Both the position numbers and the translations under genes were made by a program. From Zoogloeaceae bacterium (lineage in GTDB: Bacteria > Pseudomonadota > Gammaproteobacteria > Burkholderiales > Rhodocyclaceae), in contig JAITMP010000040.1 in the NCBI GenBank assembly GCA_031277315.1, forward strand, positions 29,077 through 93,076: 64,000 nucleotides of DNA. Reading direction: 5' to 3'. The notes beneath the pieces are model-generated. The model searched no databases and had not been told where the DNA came from. It saw nothing but the letters and a program-made list of their open reading frames with translations. Of the stretch, positions 46,069 to 56,635 are shown piece by piece. Position 1 is the stretch's first letter; each line of letters begins with the position of its first letter.

Positions 46069-47396
46069 GATTCGCGGCGGATGATTTCGCCGCGCAGCGA
46101 ATGCGGCAGCGCGGCGGTGATGACGACGTCGACGAAGCCGCCGATCAGGCGGGCATGACCGGCGAAGTTGACGATGCGGTTGTTGTCGGTGCGGCCGGCC
46201 AGTTCGCCAGCATCTTTTTTCGAGGCGCCTTCGACCAGAACGCGCTGCGTCGTGCCGATCATGGCTGCGCTGATGGCCTGGGCCTGTTCCTCGATGCGTT
46301 TTTGCAGGCGCATCAGCCGCTGCGTTTTGAGCGTCGACGGCGTGTCGTCCGCCAGTTCCGCCGCCGGCGTGCCGGGGCGCGGGCTGTAGAGAAAACTGAA
46401 AGAAGCGTCGAAGCCGACTTCCTCGATCAGCTTCATGGTGGCTTCAAAATCCGCCTCGGTTTCGCCGGGAAAGCCGACGATGAAATCGGTGGACAGGGAA
46501 AGATCCGGCCGCGCCGCCCGCAGCCGGCGCGCGATCGACTTGTATTCGAGCGCCGTGTAGCCGCGCTTCATCGCCGCCAGCACGCGGTCGGCGCCGGATT
46601 GCACCGGCAGATGCAAATGAGATACCAGCTTCGGCAGGCGGGCGTAGGCGTCGATCAGGCGCGGCGTCATTTCGCGCGGATGCGAGGTCGTGTAGCGGAT
46701 GCGCTCGACGCCCGGCATCTCGTGCACGCATTCGAGCAGAAAGGCGAAATCCGCCGTTTCGCCGTCGTCCAGCGCGCCACGGTAAGCGTTTACGTTCTGG
46801 CCGAGCAAAGTGAATTCCCGCGCGCCCTGCGCCGTCAAGCCGGCGATTTCCGCCAGCACGTCGCCCAGCGGACGCGAAATCTCCTCGCCGCGAGTGAACG
46901 GCACGATGCAGTACGTGCAGAACTTGCTGCATCCCTCCATCACCGAAACGAAAGCCGAACCGCCGGCGACCCGCGCCGGCGGCAAGGCGTCGAACTTTTC
47001 GATCTCGGGAAAGGAAACATCCACCTGCGGGCAGCCGCGATCGCGCCGGGCGCGGATCAACTGCGGCAGGCGGTGCAGGGTCTGCGGGCCGAACACGACA
47101 TCCACATACGGCGCGCGGCGCACGATCGCTTCGCCCTCCTGACTCGCCACGCAGCCGCCGACGCCGATCACGAGATCCGGCCTCGCCTGCTTCAGCAGCC
47201 GCGCGCGGCCAAGGTCGTGAAAGACCTTTTCCTGCGCCTTCTCGCGCACGGAACAGGTGTTGAAGATAATGACATCGGCGTTCTCGGGGGAATCGGTTTG
47301 CTCGATTCCCTCGGCGGCGAGCACGTCAGCCATGCGGCCCGAATCGTACTCGTTCATCTGGCAGCCGAAGGTCTTGATGTAAAACTTTCTCGTCAC
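46065..47396 (-). CDS. miaB: tRNA-2-methylthio-N6-dimethylallyladenosine synthase MiaB
   Basis: A 443-residue radical SAM methylthiotransferase modifying A37 of tRNAs. Seen: N-terminal cluster Cys12, Cys48 and Cys82, radical SAM Cys156-x3-Cys160-x2-Cys163 ([18 protein letters not shown]), and a C-terminal TRAM domain. Full length. Heads the conserved miaB-phoH-ybeY-corC-lnt run, with a small unknown gene overlapping its start. Confidence 0.97.
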   Translation of the reverse strand: MTRKFYIKTFGCQMNEYDSGRMADVLAAEGIEQTDSPENADVIIFNTCSVREKAQEKVFHDLGRARLLKQARPDLVIGVGGCVASQEGEAIVRRAPYVDVVFGPQTLHRLPQLIRARRDRGCPQVDVSFPEIEKFDALPPARVAGGSAFVSVMEGCSKFCTYCIVPFTRGEEISRPLGDVLAEIAGLTAQGAREFTLLGQNVNAYRGALDDGETADFAFLLECVHEMPGVERIRYTTSHPREMTPRLIDAYARLPKLVSHLHLPVQSGADRVLAAMKRGYTALEYKSIARRLRAARPDLSLSTDFIVGFPGETEADFEATMKLIEEVGFDASFSFLYSPRPGTPAAELADDTPSTLKTQRLMRLQKRIEEQAQAISAAMIGTTQRVLVEGASKKDAGELAGRTDNNRIVNFAGHARLIGGFVDVVITAALPHSLRGEIIRRES

Positions 47397-47782
47397 TGCG
47401 GCGGCGGCGCGGCGCGTTGTTTCTGCCGGATGATCTGATCAGCGGCTTCCGCCTCTTCCGGGGTCAGGATCCAGACGCGCTGCACCGTGCCGTACTGGTC
47501 GAGCTTGTAGAGCACCGGCGCCGGGCCGCGAATCGCCATCGGCATCACGATGAGATTCTGCGTGTTGCGGATCTGCAAACTGGCGGACAGGGGCAGCGTT
47601 TCATTGCCGAAGCGGGCATGGCCGTTCTCCGGCGGCTCCATCACCGCCAGCATGCCGTTGTGCAGCGCTGGGCGCACCATGCCGACCGGCGCTGAAGGCG
47701 GCGGCAACGGCGCCGGCGCCAGCGCCGACTCGATGATGCTGTCGATGATGCGGCTGAGAATCGTCAGGGTAATGGGATCCAT
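47393..47782 (-). CDS. Hypothetical protein coupled to miaB, 129 residues
   Basis: Not recognised. It starts with a hydrophobic-acidic helix ([21 protein letters not shown]), then a Pro-rich linker, and a globular part with [75 protein letters not shown]. No signal peptide. The last four bases overlap miaB (ATGA), so it is translationally coupled and real. Function unknown. Confidence 0.75.
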   Translation of the reverse strand: MDPITLTILSRIIDSIIESALAPAPLPPPSAPVGMVRPALHNGMLAVMEPPENGHARFGNETLPLSASLQIRNTQNLIVMPMAIRGPAPVLYKLDQYGTVQRVWILTPEEAEAADQIIRQKQRAAPPPQ

Positions 47783-47934
47783 GCGCGTTTTTCCCGTGAT
47801 ATTGATTCATTATATCCAACCGCCGCGCCCGTGGATGGCCCCTGTGGATGGCTCCGTGAATGGTAAGCGCCGCGGTTCGCCGCAGCCACGAAAGGCCATG
47901 AACAGGCGCTTGCGGACTGCTGCGGACGATGGAT

Positions 47935-48011
<77 letters not shown>

Positions 48012-48243
48012 ATGTGGGAAGGGGGCGGATTATGGTTGCGGGACAAGGGCTTGTCAAGATTGGCCAGTCATTGGCCGGCGGCGGGTTGGCCGGAGCCGTC
48101 CGGGGGCGTCGGCGCGCCCTGTTACAATGGCGCGTCGATGGGTGTGAGGGGTGTGTGAGAGTTTTTGCGCGCCGTTCCGCGCCGCCTTGGGAACTCGCCA
48201 ATCTTCCGCCCGTCTTACCGCAACATGCCTTTTGGAGACAACC

Positions 48244-48945
48244 ATGTTCATGCGCATCCTCGCCAGCGCCGGCCTCGCCCTTTTCCTGCTTGCCGGCGCC
48301 GCTCATGCCGACGAAGCGTCGGTGCGGAAAGCTTTTGAAACCTGGGCGGGCGGCAAGGTCGACGGCGTGCGCAAGGTCGGCGTGCTCGGCCTCTACGAGA
48401 TCCAGATCGGCAACGAGATTTATTACACCGACGAGAAAGTCAGCCTGCTGTTCGACGGCAATCTGATCGACACCAAGACGCGCAAAAACCTGACGCAGGA
48501 ACGGATCGAAAAACTCTCCGCCATCAAGTTCTCCGACTTGCCGCTGGAATACGCCGTGAAGACGGTGCGCGGCGACGGCAAGCGCGTCTTCGCCACGTTT
48601 GAAGACCCGAATTGCGGCTACTGCAAAAAGCTGGCGAAGGAGATGGCCGGCATGGACAACGTGACCATCTACACTTTCCTGCTGCCGATCCTGTCGAAGG
48701 ATTCCGCCGACAAGTCGCGGGCGGTGTGGTGCGCCGCCGACCGCGCCAAGGCCTGGCGGGAGTTGATGGTCAACGGCGTTGCGCCCGCCGCCGGAACGTG
48801 CGACGCGCCGGTCGAAAAAGTCATGGCGCTGGCGCAGAAATACAATATCCGCGGCACGCCGACGATCTTTTTCACCGATGGCGAGCGGATTCCCGGCGCT
48901 GTCCCCGTCGCCCAGCTTGAAGAAAAGCTGGCGCAAGTCAAATAG
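48244..48945 (+). CDS. dsbC: Thiol:disulfide interchange protein DsbC
   Basis: A 233-residue periplasmic disulfide isomerase. Seen: signal peptide (cleavage after AHA near residue 22), N-terminal dimerisation domain, and thioredoxin fold with CGYC at residues 124-127 and the cis-Pro in RGTPTIFF. A second Cys pair lies at WCAADRA and GTCDAP. Start ATG at 48244 has GGAGA upstream; longer frames are false. The 232 bases before it show only a weak TACAAT. Confidence 0.93.
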   Translation: MFMRILASAGLALFLLAGAAHADEASVRKAFETWAGGKVDGVRKVGVLGLYEIQIGNEIYYTDEKVSLLFDGNLIDTKTRKNLTQERIEKLSAIKFSDLPLEYAVKTVRGDGKRVFATFEDPNCGYCKKLAKEMAGMDNVTIYTFLLPILSKDSADKSRAVWCAADRAKAWRELMVNGVAPAAGTCDAPVEKVMALAQKYNIRGTPTIFFTDGERIPGAVPVAQLEEKLAQVK

Positions 48946-48961
48946 CCGTATTCCGGCGCGC

Positions 48962-50206
48962 TTATTTTGCGTTTGGGGTCGCTTCCGGCGGCGTAAAGCC
49001 GTTCGGCAGCAGCACCCACATCCGGCCCGGCTGCCGCATGCGGCCCGCTTGCGCGCCGGCTTCGGCGCCGAAGCCCCAGAAAAAATCGGCGCGCACCGCG
49101 CCCTTGATGGCGCCGCCGGTGTCTTGCGCCATGACCAGCCGCGTCAGCGGCCGCTCGCTGGCGGGAAAGGTGGTCGACAGGAATACCGGCGCGCCGAGCG
49201 GAATCGCGCGCGGATCGACGGCGATGCTGCGGCCCGGCGTCAGTGGCACGCCCAGCGCGCCCGGCGGCCCGCCGCCGTTGTCCGGCAATTCGCGGAAGAA
49301 GACGAAGCTCGGATTGACGTTGAGCAGTTCGTTCAGCCGTCCCGGATGCGCGCGCGCCCAGGCCTGAATGCCCTGCATCGAGGCTTGCTCCAGCTTCAAT
49401 TCGCCCTGCTCCACCAGCCAGCGGCCGATGGAACGATAAGGATGACCGTTCTGGTCGGCATAGCCGACGCGCACGCGGCGGCCATCGGGCAATTCGACGC
49501 GGCCCGAGCCTTGCACTTGCAGGAAGAATAATTCAATCGGATCGGCCACCCACAGCAGCGCCTTGCCGGCGAGCGCCGCCGAGCGCGGCGTCAGTTCCGC
49601 CCGCGCCCAGTAAGGCACCACCTTGCGCCCGTCGAGACGGCCGCGCAGGCGGAGGTGCTTGAGTTCGGGATGCAGTTCGCCGAGATCAATCGTCAGCAGG
49701 TCGTCCGGCACGCCGTAGATGGCGTGGGCGAATGTCTTGTTGCGTTTGCGGCTGCCGCGCAGCAGCGGCTCGTAATAGCCGGTCACCAGCCCTTCGGTCG
49801 AGGCGTCCGGATTGACCACCTGCCAAGGCTGAAAACGCGCTTCAAAAAAGGCGCGCAGCATGGCGTCCTGCGCGGCGTTCTGCGGCAGCGCGCGCGCCGC
49901 TTCGCACACGCCGCGCCAGACCGGCTGCTTCGCCAGCGCGTTGCAGGATTCGAGCAGGGCGCTCTGCGCTTCGGCGAGATTATCGTCATTCCAGCCCTGC
50001 ACCTCCTCCCAGCGCGCTTGCCGCAGCGGCTTGGCCGGAGGCGGCTGCGGCGTTGTCTCCGGGCAGACGGGGCAGGGCGAAGAGGAGGCAGTCTGCGCTT
50101 CAGACGACGGCGGCGCGGCCGGTTGCCCGGCGCAGCCGGCAAGCAGGAGCAGCAATCCGCCCAGGATGAACGCGGGCGCGGGCAATACGGGTTGGCGCGG
50201 AAACAT
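48962..50206 (-). CDS. mltA: Membrane-bound lytic murein transglycosylase A
   Basis: A 414-residue lipoprotein that cleaves peptidoglycan to 1,6-anhydro products. Seen: lipobox LLAGC (Cys near residue 25), VTGYYEPLLRGSRKRN, the barrel domain, and the C-terminal 3D-like part LTRLVMAQDTGGAIKGAVRADFFWGFGAEAG holding the catalytic Asp. Convergent with dsbC. Confidence 0.95.
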   Translation of the reverse strand: MFPRQPVLPAPAFILGGLLLLLAGCAGQPAAPPSSEAQTASSSPCPVCPETTPQPPPAKPLRQARWEEVQGWNDDNLAEAQSALLESCNALAKQPVWRGVCEAARALPQNAAQDAMLRAFFEARFQPWQVVNPDASTEGLVTGYYEPLLRGSRKRNKTFAHAIYGVPDDLLTIDLGELHPELKHLRLRGRLDGRKVVPYWARAELTPRSAALAGKALLWVADPIELFFLQVQGSGRVELPDGRRVRVGYADQNGHPYRSIGRWLVEQGELKLEQASMQGIQAWARAHPGRLNELLNVNPSFVFFRELPDNGGGPPGALGVPLTPGRSIAVDPRAIPLGAPVFLSTTFPASERPLTRLVMAQDTGGAIKGAVRADFFWGFGAEAGAQAGRMRQPGRMWVLLPNGFTPPEATPNAK

Positions 50207-50249
50207 GAATTTCGCTAAAGTCGAATCTTTTGCAAGTATATCAACCGGT

Positions 50250-51128
50250 ATGGACGCCCCCGCGATTTCCCTCCCGCGCCTGATCCAGCGCGCCGAAGCC
50301 CTGCTGGAACGCCTCGAAGCCCTGCTGCCGCCGCCGCCGCCGCCGCCCGACTGGAACGCGATCGCTTTCCGCTGGCGGCGGCGCGGCGGCGGTCAGGGGC
50401 GGCTTGAAGCGGTGGCCCATCCGCACCGCATCCGCCTGAAGGACTTGCGCAACATCGACGAGCAGAAACAGCGCATCGAGCAGAACACGCGCCAGTTCGT
50501 CGCCGGCCGGCGCGCCAACAACGTGCTGCTCACCGGCGCGCGCGGCACCGGCAAAAGCTCGCTCATCAAGGCGCTGCTCAACCAGCACGCAAAACAAGGG
50601 CTGCGCCTGATCGAGGTCGACAAGCACGATCTCATCGACCTGCCCGACATCGTCGACCTGATCGCCGGACGCGACGAGCGCTTCATCATTTTCTGCGACG
50701 ACCTGTCCTTCGAGGCGGGCGAGTCCGGCTACAAGGCCCTGAAGAGCGTTCTCGACGGCTCGGTGGCGAGCACGCCCGACAATGTGCTGCTCTACGCCAC
50801 CTCCAACCGCTGTCACCTGATGCCCGAATACATGGATGAAAACCTGGCGGCGCAGCACGTCGACGGCGAAATTCATCCCGATGAAACCGTCGAGGAAAAA
50901 CTCTCGCTCTCGGACCGCTTCGGCCTCTGGCTGTCTTTCTATCCTTTTAATCAGGATGACTATCTCGCCATCGCCGGCTACTGGCTGCGCGAATACGGCG
51001 TGCCGGCGGCGCGCATCGAGGCCGCGCGCGAGGAAGCCTTGCAGTGGGCGCTGTTGCGCGGCTCGCGCAGCGGGCGCAGCGCCTTGCAGTTCGCGCGCGA
51101 CTACGCCGGACGGCATGGCGTGAAATGA
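50250..51128 (+). CDS. DUF815-family AAA-type ATPase
   Basis: A 292-residue P-loop ATPase of the DUF815 family. Seen: Walker [11 protein letters not shown] near residue 108, Walker B-like [12 protein letters not shown], sensor [15 protein letters not shown], and [24 protein letters not shown] poly-Pro run near residues 27-33 is coded by CCG triplets. Start ATG at 50250. Role unknown, possibly a DNA-repair or chaperone ATPase. Overlaps the Nudix/ThiE gene by four bases. Confidence 0.85.
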   Translation: MDAPAISLPRLIQRAEALLERLEALLPPPPPPPDWNAIAFRWRRRGGGQGRLEAVAHPHRIRLKDLRNIDEQKQRIEQNTRQFVAGRRANNVLLTGARGTGKSSLIKALLNQHAKQGLRLIEVDKHDLIDLPDIVDLIAGRDERFIIFCDDLSFEAGESGYKALKSVLDGSVASTPDNVLLYATSNRCHLMPEYMDENLAAQHVDGEIHPDETVEEKLSLSDRFGLWLSFYPFNQDDYLAIAGYWLREYGVPAARIEAAREEALQWALLRGSRSGRSALQFARDYAGRHGVK

Positions 51129-52063
51129 GCCGGAAAACCGTCGCGGCGGCAGCCGCCGTCATCCTGCAAGCCGATGGCCGCTTTCTGCTGGGCCGGCGTC
51201 CGCCGGGGAAGCCTTACGCCGGTTACTGGGAATTTCCCGGCGGCAAAATCGAGGCGGGCGAGACGGCAGCGCAGGCGCTGGCGCGTGAACTGCACGAGGA
51301 ACTGGACATCGCGGTCGACCGCGCCACGCCGTGGATCGTGCGCGAATTCGCCTATCCGCATGCCGACGTGCGGCTGCATTTTTTCCGCGTCGAAAGCTGG
51401 CGCGGCGAGATTCGCGCCCTGCATCACGACGCGCTGATGTGGCAGACGGTCGACGCGGTGGATGTCGCGCCGCTCCTGCCGGCCAACCTTGCCGTGCTGC
51501 GCGGGCTGGCCTTGCCGGAGGTCTACGCCATCACCCACGCCGGCGAGATCGGCGTCGATGCGCAGTTGGAAAAACTCGACAGCGCGCTGGCTGGCGGACT
51601 GCGCCTGCTGCAGATCCGCGAGCCAGCGCTGGCAACGGCGGAACGCGAGGCGTTCGCCCGTGAAGCGACGCGGCGCGCGCACGCGCATGGCGCGCGGGCG
51701 CTGGTCAACGGCGACATCGCGCTGGCGCGGCGCGTCGGCGCCGACGGCGCGCATCTGCCCGCCGCGCAACTCATGGCGCTCACCGAACGGCCCGATCTGG
51801 CGCTGGTCGCGGCCTCCTGCCACGACAGCGCGGAACTGGCGCGGGCCGCCGCGCTGGAACTGGATTTCGCCGTGCTCGGGCCGGTGCGGGAAACGCGCAG
51901 CCATCCCGGCGTTGATGGCCTCGGCTGGACGCGCCTGGCGCAATTGCTGGAGAACGTTTCCCTGCCGGTGTATGCCCTTGGCGGCCTGCGGCGGGAAGAT
52001 CTCGGCGCAGCGCGTGACGCCGGCGCGCACGGCATCGCCGCCATCCGCGCCGCATGGCCCTGA
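51125..52063 (+). CDS. Nudix hydrolase / thiamine phosphate synthase-like fusion
   Basis: A 312-residue two-domain protein. Residues about 1-130 are a MutT-like Nudix domain with box [22 protein letters not shown], expected to clear 8-oxo-dGTP. Residues about 137-310 are a ThiE-like TIM barrel ([70 protein letters not shown]). This fusion is known in beta- and gammaproteobacteria. Whether the ThiE part is active is unclear. Translationally coupled to the ATPase gene. Confidence 0.88.
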   Translation: MSRKTVAAAAAVILQADGRFLLGRRPPGKPYAGYWEFPGGKIEAGETAAQALARELHEELDIAVDRATPWIVREFAYPHADVRLHFFRVESWRGEIRALHHDALMWQTVDAVDVAPLLPANLAVLRGLALPEVYAITHAGEIGVDAQLEKLDSALAGGLRLLQIREPALATAEREAFAREATRRAHAHGARALVNGDIALARRVGADGAHLPAAQLMALTERPDLALVAASCHDSAELARAAALELDFAVLGPVRETRSHPGVDGLGWTRLAQLLENVSLPVYALGGLRREDLGAARDAGAHGIAAIRAAWP

Positions 52064-52088
52064 TCGGGCCTTGATGGATTGCTGATTG

Positions 52089-52739
52089 ATGTCCCGCGCT
52101 ACCCGCCTTTGCCTCATCCGCCACGGCGAAACTGCCTGGAACGCCGAGCGCCGCATTCAGGGCCAGCTTGACGTGCCGCTGTCGACAACCGGTCTGGCGC
52201 AGGCGCGGGCCGCCGCCCGCCGGCTCACCGGCGAACCCTTTGCCGCTCTCTACGCCAGCGATCTCGTCCGCGCCCTGCGCACGGCGCAAGTCTTGGCGGA
52301 GCAGCGCGATGCGCCGATTGCGCCGATCCGGCGCGAGACGGCCCTGCGCGAACGGCATTACGGCGCGCTGCAAGGACTGACTTACGCCGAATTCGAGCAG
52401 CAGCATCCGCAGGCTTATGCGCGCTTTCTGGCGCGGGAGGAAAATTTCGCCCTGCCCGGCGGCGGCGAGAGCCTGCGCCAGTTCGCCGAGCGGGTGAACC
52501 GGCGCATGGACGCCATCGTCGCGGCGCATGCGGGCGAGCCGGTGCTGATCGTCGCCCACGGCGGCGTGCTCGACATCCTGCGCCGCCGCGCTTGCGGCCG
52601 TCCGCTGTCGGCGCCGCGCGATTTTGAAATTCCCAACGCCGGCCTCAACTGGCTGGAAGCGGAGAACGGTGTCTGGCGTTTGATTTCCTGGGCCGAACGC
52701 GATCATCTCGCCGAAGCGCGGGATGAGCTGCCCGGCTGA
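52089..52739 (+). CDS. Histidine phosphatase family protein
   Basis: A 216-residue branch-1 histidine phosphatase of the GpmB/CobC group. Seen: CLIRHGETAWNAERRIQGQLDVPLSTTG with the phospho-accepting His, ASDLVRALRTAQVL, the acid Glu in [11 protein letters not shown], and VAHGGVLDILRR. Substrate cannot be read; alpha-ribazole phosphate or small phosphosugars are options. ATG at 52089 preferred over TTG one codon earlier. Confidence 0.85.
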   Translation: MSRATRLCLIRHGETAWNAERRIQGQLDVPLSTTGLAQARAAARRLTGEPFAALYASDLVRALRTAQVLAEQRDAPIAPIRRETALRERHYGALQGLTYAEFEQQHPQAYARFLAREENFALPGGGESLRQFAERVNRRMDAIVAAHAGEPVLIVAHGGVLDILRRRACGRPLSAPRDFEIPNAGLNWLEAENGVWRLISWAERDHLAEARDELPG

Positions 52740-52842
52740 GCGAAGGCCGCCGCCGCGCTTCGCATCCCCTCCGCGTTCCCCCGTGCACCCGGCGGGCGCA
52801 TGGTAAAATTCAACTGTCTTCAATCAGTTAGAGCCACGTCCC

Positions 52843-54093
52843 ATGTTTTCCCGCAAAAACACCCTAGCCAAGGCAGACGCCGAATTGTGGTCCGCGATCG
52901 AGGCCGAAAACCGCCGCCAGGAAGAACACATCGAACTCATCGCGTCCGAGAACTACGTCTCCTGCGCCGTGCTTGAAGCGCAGGGTTCGCAGCTCACCAA
53001 CAAGTACGCCGAGGGTTATCCCGGCAAGCGCTACTACGGCGGCTGCGAATACGTGGACATCGCCGAGCAGTTGGCCATCGACCGCGCCAAAAAACTTTTC
53101 CGCGCCGACTGCGCCAACGTGCAGCCGAATTCCGGCTCGCAGGCGAATCAGGCCGTCTTCATGGCCTTCCTCAAGCCCGGCGACACGCTGCTCGGCATGA
53201 ATCTGGCGATGGGCGGCCACCTCACGCACGGCTCGCCGGTCAACGTTTCCGGCAAGTGGTTCAATGTCGTGCCCTACGGCCTCGACGAGAAAGAGGAGAT
53301 CGACTATGCCGGTCTGGAGCGGCTGGCGCGGGAACACAAACCGAAGCTCATCATCGCCGGCGCTTCGGCCTATGCCTTGCACATCGACTTCGAGCGTTTC
53401 GCCAAGATCGCCAAGGCGGTCGGCGCGATTTTCATGGTGGACATGGCGCACTATGCCGGCTTGATCGCCGCCGGCGTGTATCCCAACCCGGTGCCGCATG
53501 CCGACGTCGTTACCACCACCACGCACAAGACCTTGCGCGGCCCGCGCGGCGGCCTGATCCTGATGAAAGCCGAGCACGAAAGAGCCATCAACTCGGCCAT
53601 CTTCCCCGGTTTGCAGGGCGGCCCGCTGATGCACGTCATCGCCGCCAAGGCGGTGGCGCTGAAGGAGGCCATGAGTCCCGAATTCCAGCGCTATCAGGAG
53701 CAGGTGCTCGCCAATGCCCGCGTCATGGCGCGGGTGCTGGCCGAGGAGCGCGGCCTGCGCATCGTCTCCGGCCGCACCGAGAGCCACGTCTTCCTGCTCG
53801 ACCTGCGCGCCAAGAACATCACCGGCAAGGAAGCCGAGGCGGCGCTCGGCGGCGCGCACATCACGGTGAACAAAAACGCCATTCCGAACGATCCGCAGAA
53901 ACCCTTCGTCACCTCCGGCATCCGCATCGGCACGCCCGCCATCACTACGCGCGGCTTCACCGAAATCGAGGCCGAGCAGGTGGCGCACCTGATCGCCGAC
54001 GTGCTCGATCACCCGAACGATGCGGCGGCCATCGCCAGAACGCGCGAAAAGGTGGCGGCGCTGTGCGGCAAGTTCCCGGTCTACGGCGCCTGA
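52843..54093 (+). CDS. glyA: Serine hydroxymethyltransferase
   Basis: A 416-residue PLP enzyme interconverting serine and glycine with tetrahydrofolate. Seen: [29 protein letters not shown] lysine in [15 protein letters not shown], and [17 protein letters not shown]. Full length. A TAAAAT at 52804 may be the -10. First of glyA-nrdR-ribD, the order seen in many proteobacteria. Confidence 0.97.
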   Translation: MFSRKNTLAKADAELWSAIEAENRRQEEHIELIASENYVSCAVLEAQGSQLTNKYAEGYPGKRYYGGCEYVDIAEQLAIDRAKKLFRADCANVQPNSGSQANQAVFMAFLKPGDTLLGMNLAMGGHLTHGSPVNVSGKWFNVVPYGLDEKEEIDYAGLERLAREHKPKLIIAGASAYALHIDFERFAKIAKAVGAIFMVDMAHYAGLIAAGVYPNPVPHADVVTTTTHKTLRGPRGGLILMKAEHERAINSAIFPGLQGGPLMHVIAAKAVALKEAMSPEFQRYQEQVLANARVMARVLAEERGLRIVSGRTESHVFLLDLRAKNITGKEAEAALGGAHITVNKNAIPNDPQKPFVTSGIRIGTPAITTRGFTEIEAEQVAHLIADVLDHPNDAAAIARTREKVAALCGKFPVYGA

Positions 54094-54096
54094 ACG

Positions 54097-54573
54097 ATGA
54101 AGTGCCCCTTTTGCTCGGAGCCGGACACGCAAGTCATCGACACGCGTGAGAACGAGGAAGGGGATACCGTCCGCCGCCGCCGCCGCTGTCTGGCGTGCGA
54201 CAAGCGTTTCACCACTTACGAGCGCATTGAATTGCGCATGCCGTTGATCGTCAAGAAAAACGGCAACCGCACCGAGTACGACCGGGAAAAACTGCAAGCC
54301 AGCCTGATGCTGGCCCTGCGCAAGCGCCCGGTCACCGCCGAGAGCGTCGATGCCGCCATCCAGCGTATCGAGGAACGCCTGCTCGCCAGCGGCGAGCGCG
54401 AAGTGCCGACCGGAAAAGTCGGCGAACTGGTGATGCGCGAACTGCGCCGGCTCGACAAGATCGCCTACGTGCGCTTCGCCTCCGTCTATCGCAACTTCGA
54501 GGATGTGGAGGAATTCCGCGAAGCCGTCCGCGAAGTCAAAAAGCCGCGCGCGCAGCGTTCGCGGACATCCTGA
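54097..54573 (+). CDS. nrdR: Transcriptional repressor NrdR
   Basis: A 158-residue repressor of ribonucleotide reductase genes. Seen: zinc ribbon [17 protein letters not shown]...[16 protein letters not shown], then an ATP-cone domain ([30 protein letters not shown]). Three bases after glyA. Confidence 0.97.
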   Translation: MKCPFCSEPDTQVIDTRENEEGDTVRRRRRCLACDKRFTTYERIELRMPLIVKKNGNRTEYDREKLQASLMLALRKRPVTAESVDAAIQRIEERLLASGEREVPTGKVGELVMRELRRLDKIAYVRFASVYRNFEDVEEFREAVREVKKPRAQRSRTS

Positions 54574-54632
54574 TTCCGGCGCGACGCGGCTGTCCGGCAT
54601 GGAACGGCCCATGATGCCAGTAACATAACGCC

Positions 54633-55721
54633 ATGACATTCACCGCCGCCGATCACGACTTCATGGCCCGCGCCCTGCGGCTGGCGGAGCAGGGCTTGTT
54701 CACCACCACCCCGAATCCCCGCGTCGGCTGCGTGCTGGTCCGCGACGGCGCTGTCGTCGGCGAAGGCTGGCATGCCCGCGCCGGCGGCGCGCACGCCGAA
54801 ATCCACGCCCTCGATGCCGCCGGCGGCCATGCCCGCGGCGCCACCGCTTACGTCACGCTGGAACCGTGCAGCCACCATGGCCGCACGCCGCCCTGCGCCG
54901 ACGCGCTGATCGCCGCCGGCGCGGCGCGGGTGGTGGTGGCGATGCGCGACCCGAATCCGCAAGTCGGCGGCAAGGGCATCGAAAAACTGCGCGCCGCCGG
55001 CATCGCCGTCGATGAAGGATTGATGGCAAGCGAGGCGCGTGAACTGAATATCGGCTTCGTCTCGCGCATGGAACGCGGCCGGCCCTGGGTGCGCGCCAAG
55101 CTGGCCGCCAGCCTCGACGGCAAGACGGCGCTCGTGAACGGGCAAAGCCAGTGGATCACCGGCCCCGAGGCGCGGCGCGACGGCCACGTCTGGCGCGCCC
55201 GCGCCTGCGCCATCCTGACCGGCGCCGGCACGGTGCGCGAGGATGATCCGCGCTTGACGGCGCGTGATGTCGACACCGACCGCCAGCCGCTGCGGGTGGT
55301 GGTGGACAGCCATTACGAGACGCCGCCGACGGCGCGCATTCTGGCGGGCGGCAATGCGCTGGTGGCGGTGGCGCGGGAAGACGCAGCCAAGGCCGCCGCC
55401 TTGCGCGCCGCTGGCGCCGAGGTGACGGCGCTGCCCGATCCGCGCGGCAAGGTCGATTTGCCGCGCCTGCTGCGGCTGCTGGCGGAGCGCGGCGTCAACG
55501 AGCTGCATGTCGAAGCCGGCCACAGGCTCAATGGCGCGCTGCTGAGTGAAGGGCTGATCGACGAACTGCTGCTCTATTTCGCGCCGACGATTCTCGGCAG
55601 CGGCCGCGAGATGTTTCCGCTGCCCGAAATCGCCGATCTCGCTGGCCGCCGCGACTTGAGCATCATCGACCTGCGCCGCGTCGGCAATGACATCCGCGTT
55701 CTGGCCCGCCCGCTGGCTTGA
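54633..55721 (+). CDS. ribD: Riboflavin biosynthesis deaminase/reductase RibD
   Basis: A 362-residue bifunctional enzyme of riboflavin synthesis. N-terminal deaminase with zinc site HAEIHAL and EPCSHHGRTPPCADAL; C-terminal reductase with KLAASLDGKTALVNGQSQWITGPEARRDGH. Full length. The 59 bases after nrdR have no terminator. Confidence 0.96.
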   Translation: MTFTAADHDFMARALRLAEQGLFTTTPNPRVGCVLVRDGAVVGEGWHARAGGAHAEIHALDAAGGHARGATAYVTLEPCSHHGRTPPCADALIAAGAARVVVAMRDPNPQVGGKGIEKLRAAGIAVDEGLMASEARELNIGFVSRMERGRPWVRAKLAASLDGKTALVNGQSQWITGPEARRDGHVWRARACAILTGAGTVREDDPRLTARDVDTDRQPLRVVVDSHYETPPTARILAGGNALVAVAREDAAKAAALRAAGAEVTALPDPRGKVDLPRLLRLLAERGVNELHVEAGHRLNGALLSEGLIDELLLYFAPTILGSGREMFPLPEIADLAGRRDLSIIDLRRVGNDIRVLARPLA

Positions 55722-55740
55722 TCCGGGCGCGGCGTAAATT

Positions 55741-56490
55741 TCAGACTGAACCGCAGACGGCGCAGCCGGGGTCTTTGCCGAACCGGATGGCGCGCCATTC
55801 CATGGCCAGGCCATCGAGCAGCAGCAGCCTGCCCGATAGCGAAACGCCGCAGCCGATGATGAGCTTGAGGGCTTCAGCCGCCTGCGTCGCGCCGATCAAA
55901 CCGACGATGGGCGCGAAGACGCCCATCACGGCGCAGCGCACTTCTTCCACGTCCTCGGCTTCCGGGAACAGGCAGTTGTAGCAGGGGTTGGCGTCCTGCC
56001 GCAGATCGAACACCGAAACCTGACCGTCGAAGCGGATCGCCGCGCCGGAGACGAGCGGCTTGCGGCATTTGACGCAGGCGCGGTTGAGCGCGTGGCGGGT
56101 GGCGAAATTGTCGGTGCAGTCGAGCACCACGTCGGCCGCCGCGACCTGCTCCTCGAAATCCGCGCCTTCCAGCCGTTGCGCCAGCGCGATGACGTTCACC
56201 CCGGGATTGATTTGCGCCAGCGTGTCGCGGCCGGAAACGGCTTTCGGCTGTCCGACCGAAGCGGTGCGGTGAAGAATCTGCCGTTGCAGATTGGTGAGAT
56301 CCACCGTGTCGCCGTCGCAGAGGACGATCGTGCCGAGGCCGGCGGAGGCGAGATACATCGCCGCCGGCGAGCCGAGGCCGCCGGCGCCGACCACCAGCGC
56401 CCGCGCCGCGAGCAGCCGCTCCTGCCCTTCAATGCCGATCTGCGGCAGCAGGATATGGCGGGAATAGCGGAGAAGTTGCTGGTCGTTCAC
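55741..56490 (-). CDS. moeB: MoeB/ThiF-type adenylyltransferase
   Basis: A 249-residue E1-like enzyme that adenylates the C-terminal Gly of MoaD or ThiS. Seen: MNDQQLLRYSRHILLPQIGIEGQERLLAARALVVGAGGLGSPAA, the catalytic DCTDNFATRHALN, and zinc ligands CYNCLFP and CAVCGSV. No rhodanese domain. moeB versus thiF cannot be settled since neither moa nor thi genes flank it. Convergent with ribD. Confidence 0.9.
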   Translation of the reverse strand: MNDQQLLRYSRHILLPQIGIEGQERLLAARALVVGAGGLGSPAAMYLASAGLGTIVLCDGDTVDLTNLQRQILHRTASVGQPKAVSGRDTLAQINPGVNVIALAQRLEGADFEEQVAAADVVLDCTDNFATRHALNRACVKCRKPLVSGAAIRFDGQVSVFDLRQDANPCYNCLFPEAEDVEEVRCAVMGVFAPIVGLIGATQAAEALKLIIGCGVSLSGRLLLLDGLAMEWRAIRFGKDPGCAVCGSV

Positions 56491-56635
56491 GGCTCAAGGA
56501 AAGCTGCGGCGGCAACGGCCAGTCCTGCAAAATCGTCAATCATTTAAATAGACCAACGGCAAACCAGGCGCAGAGGAGACGCAGAGGGGGCGCGGAGTAC
56601 GGGGACGGCATCTTCGCATCCGCGCCATCACCGTC

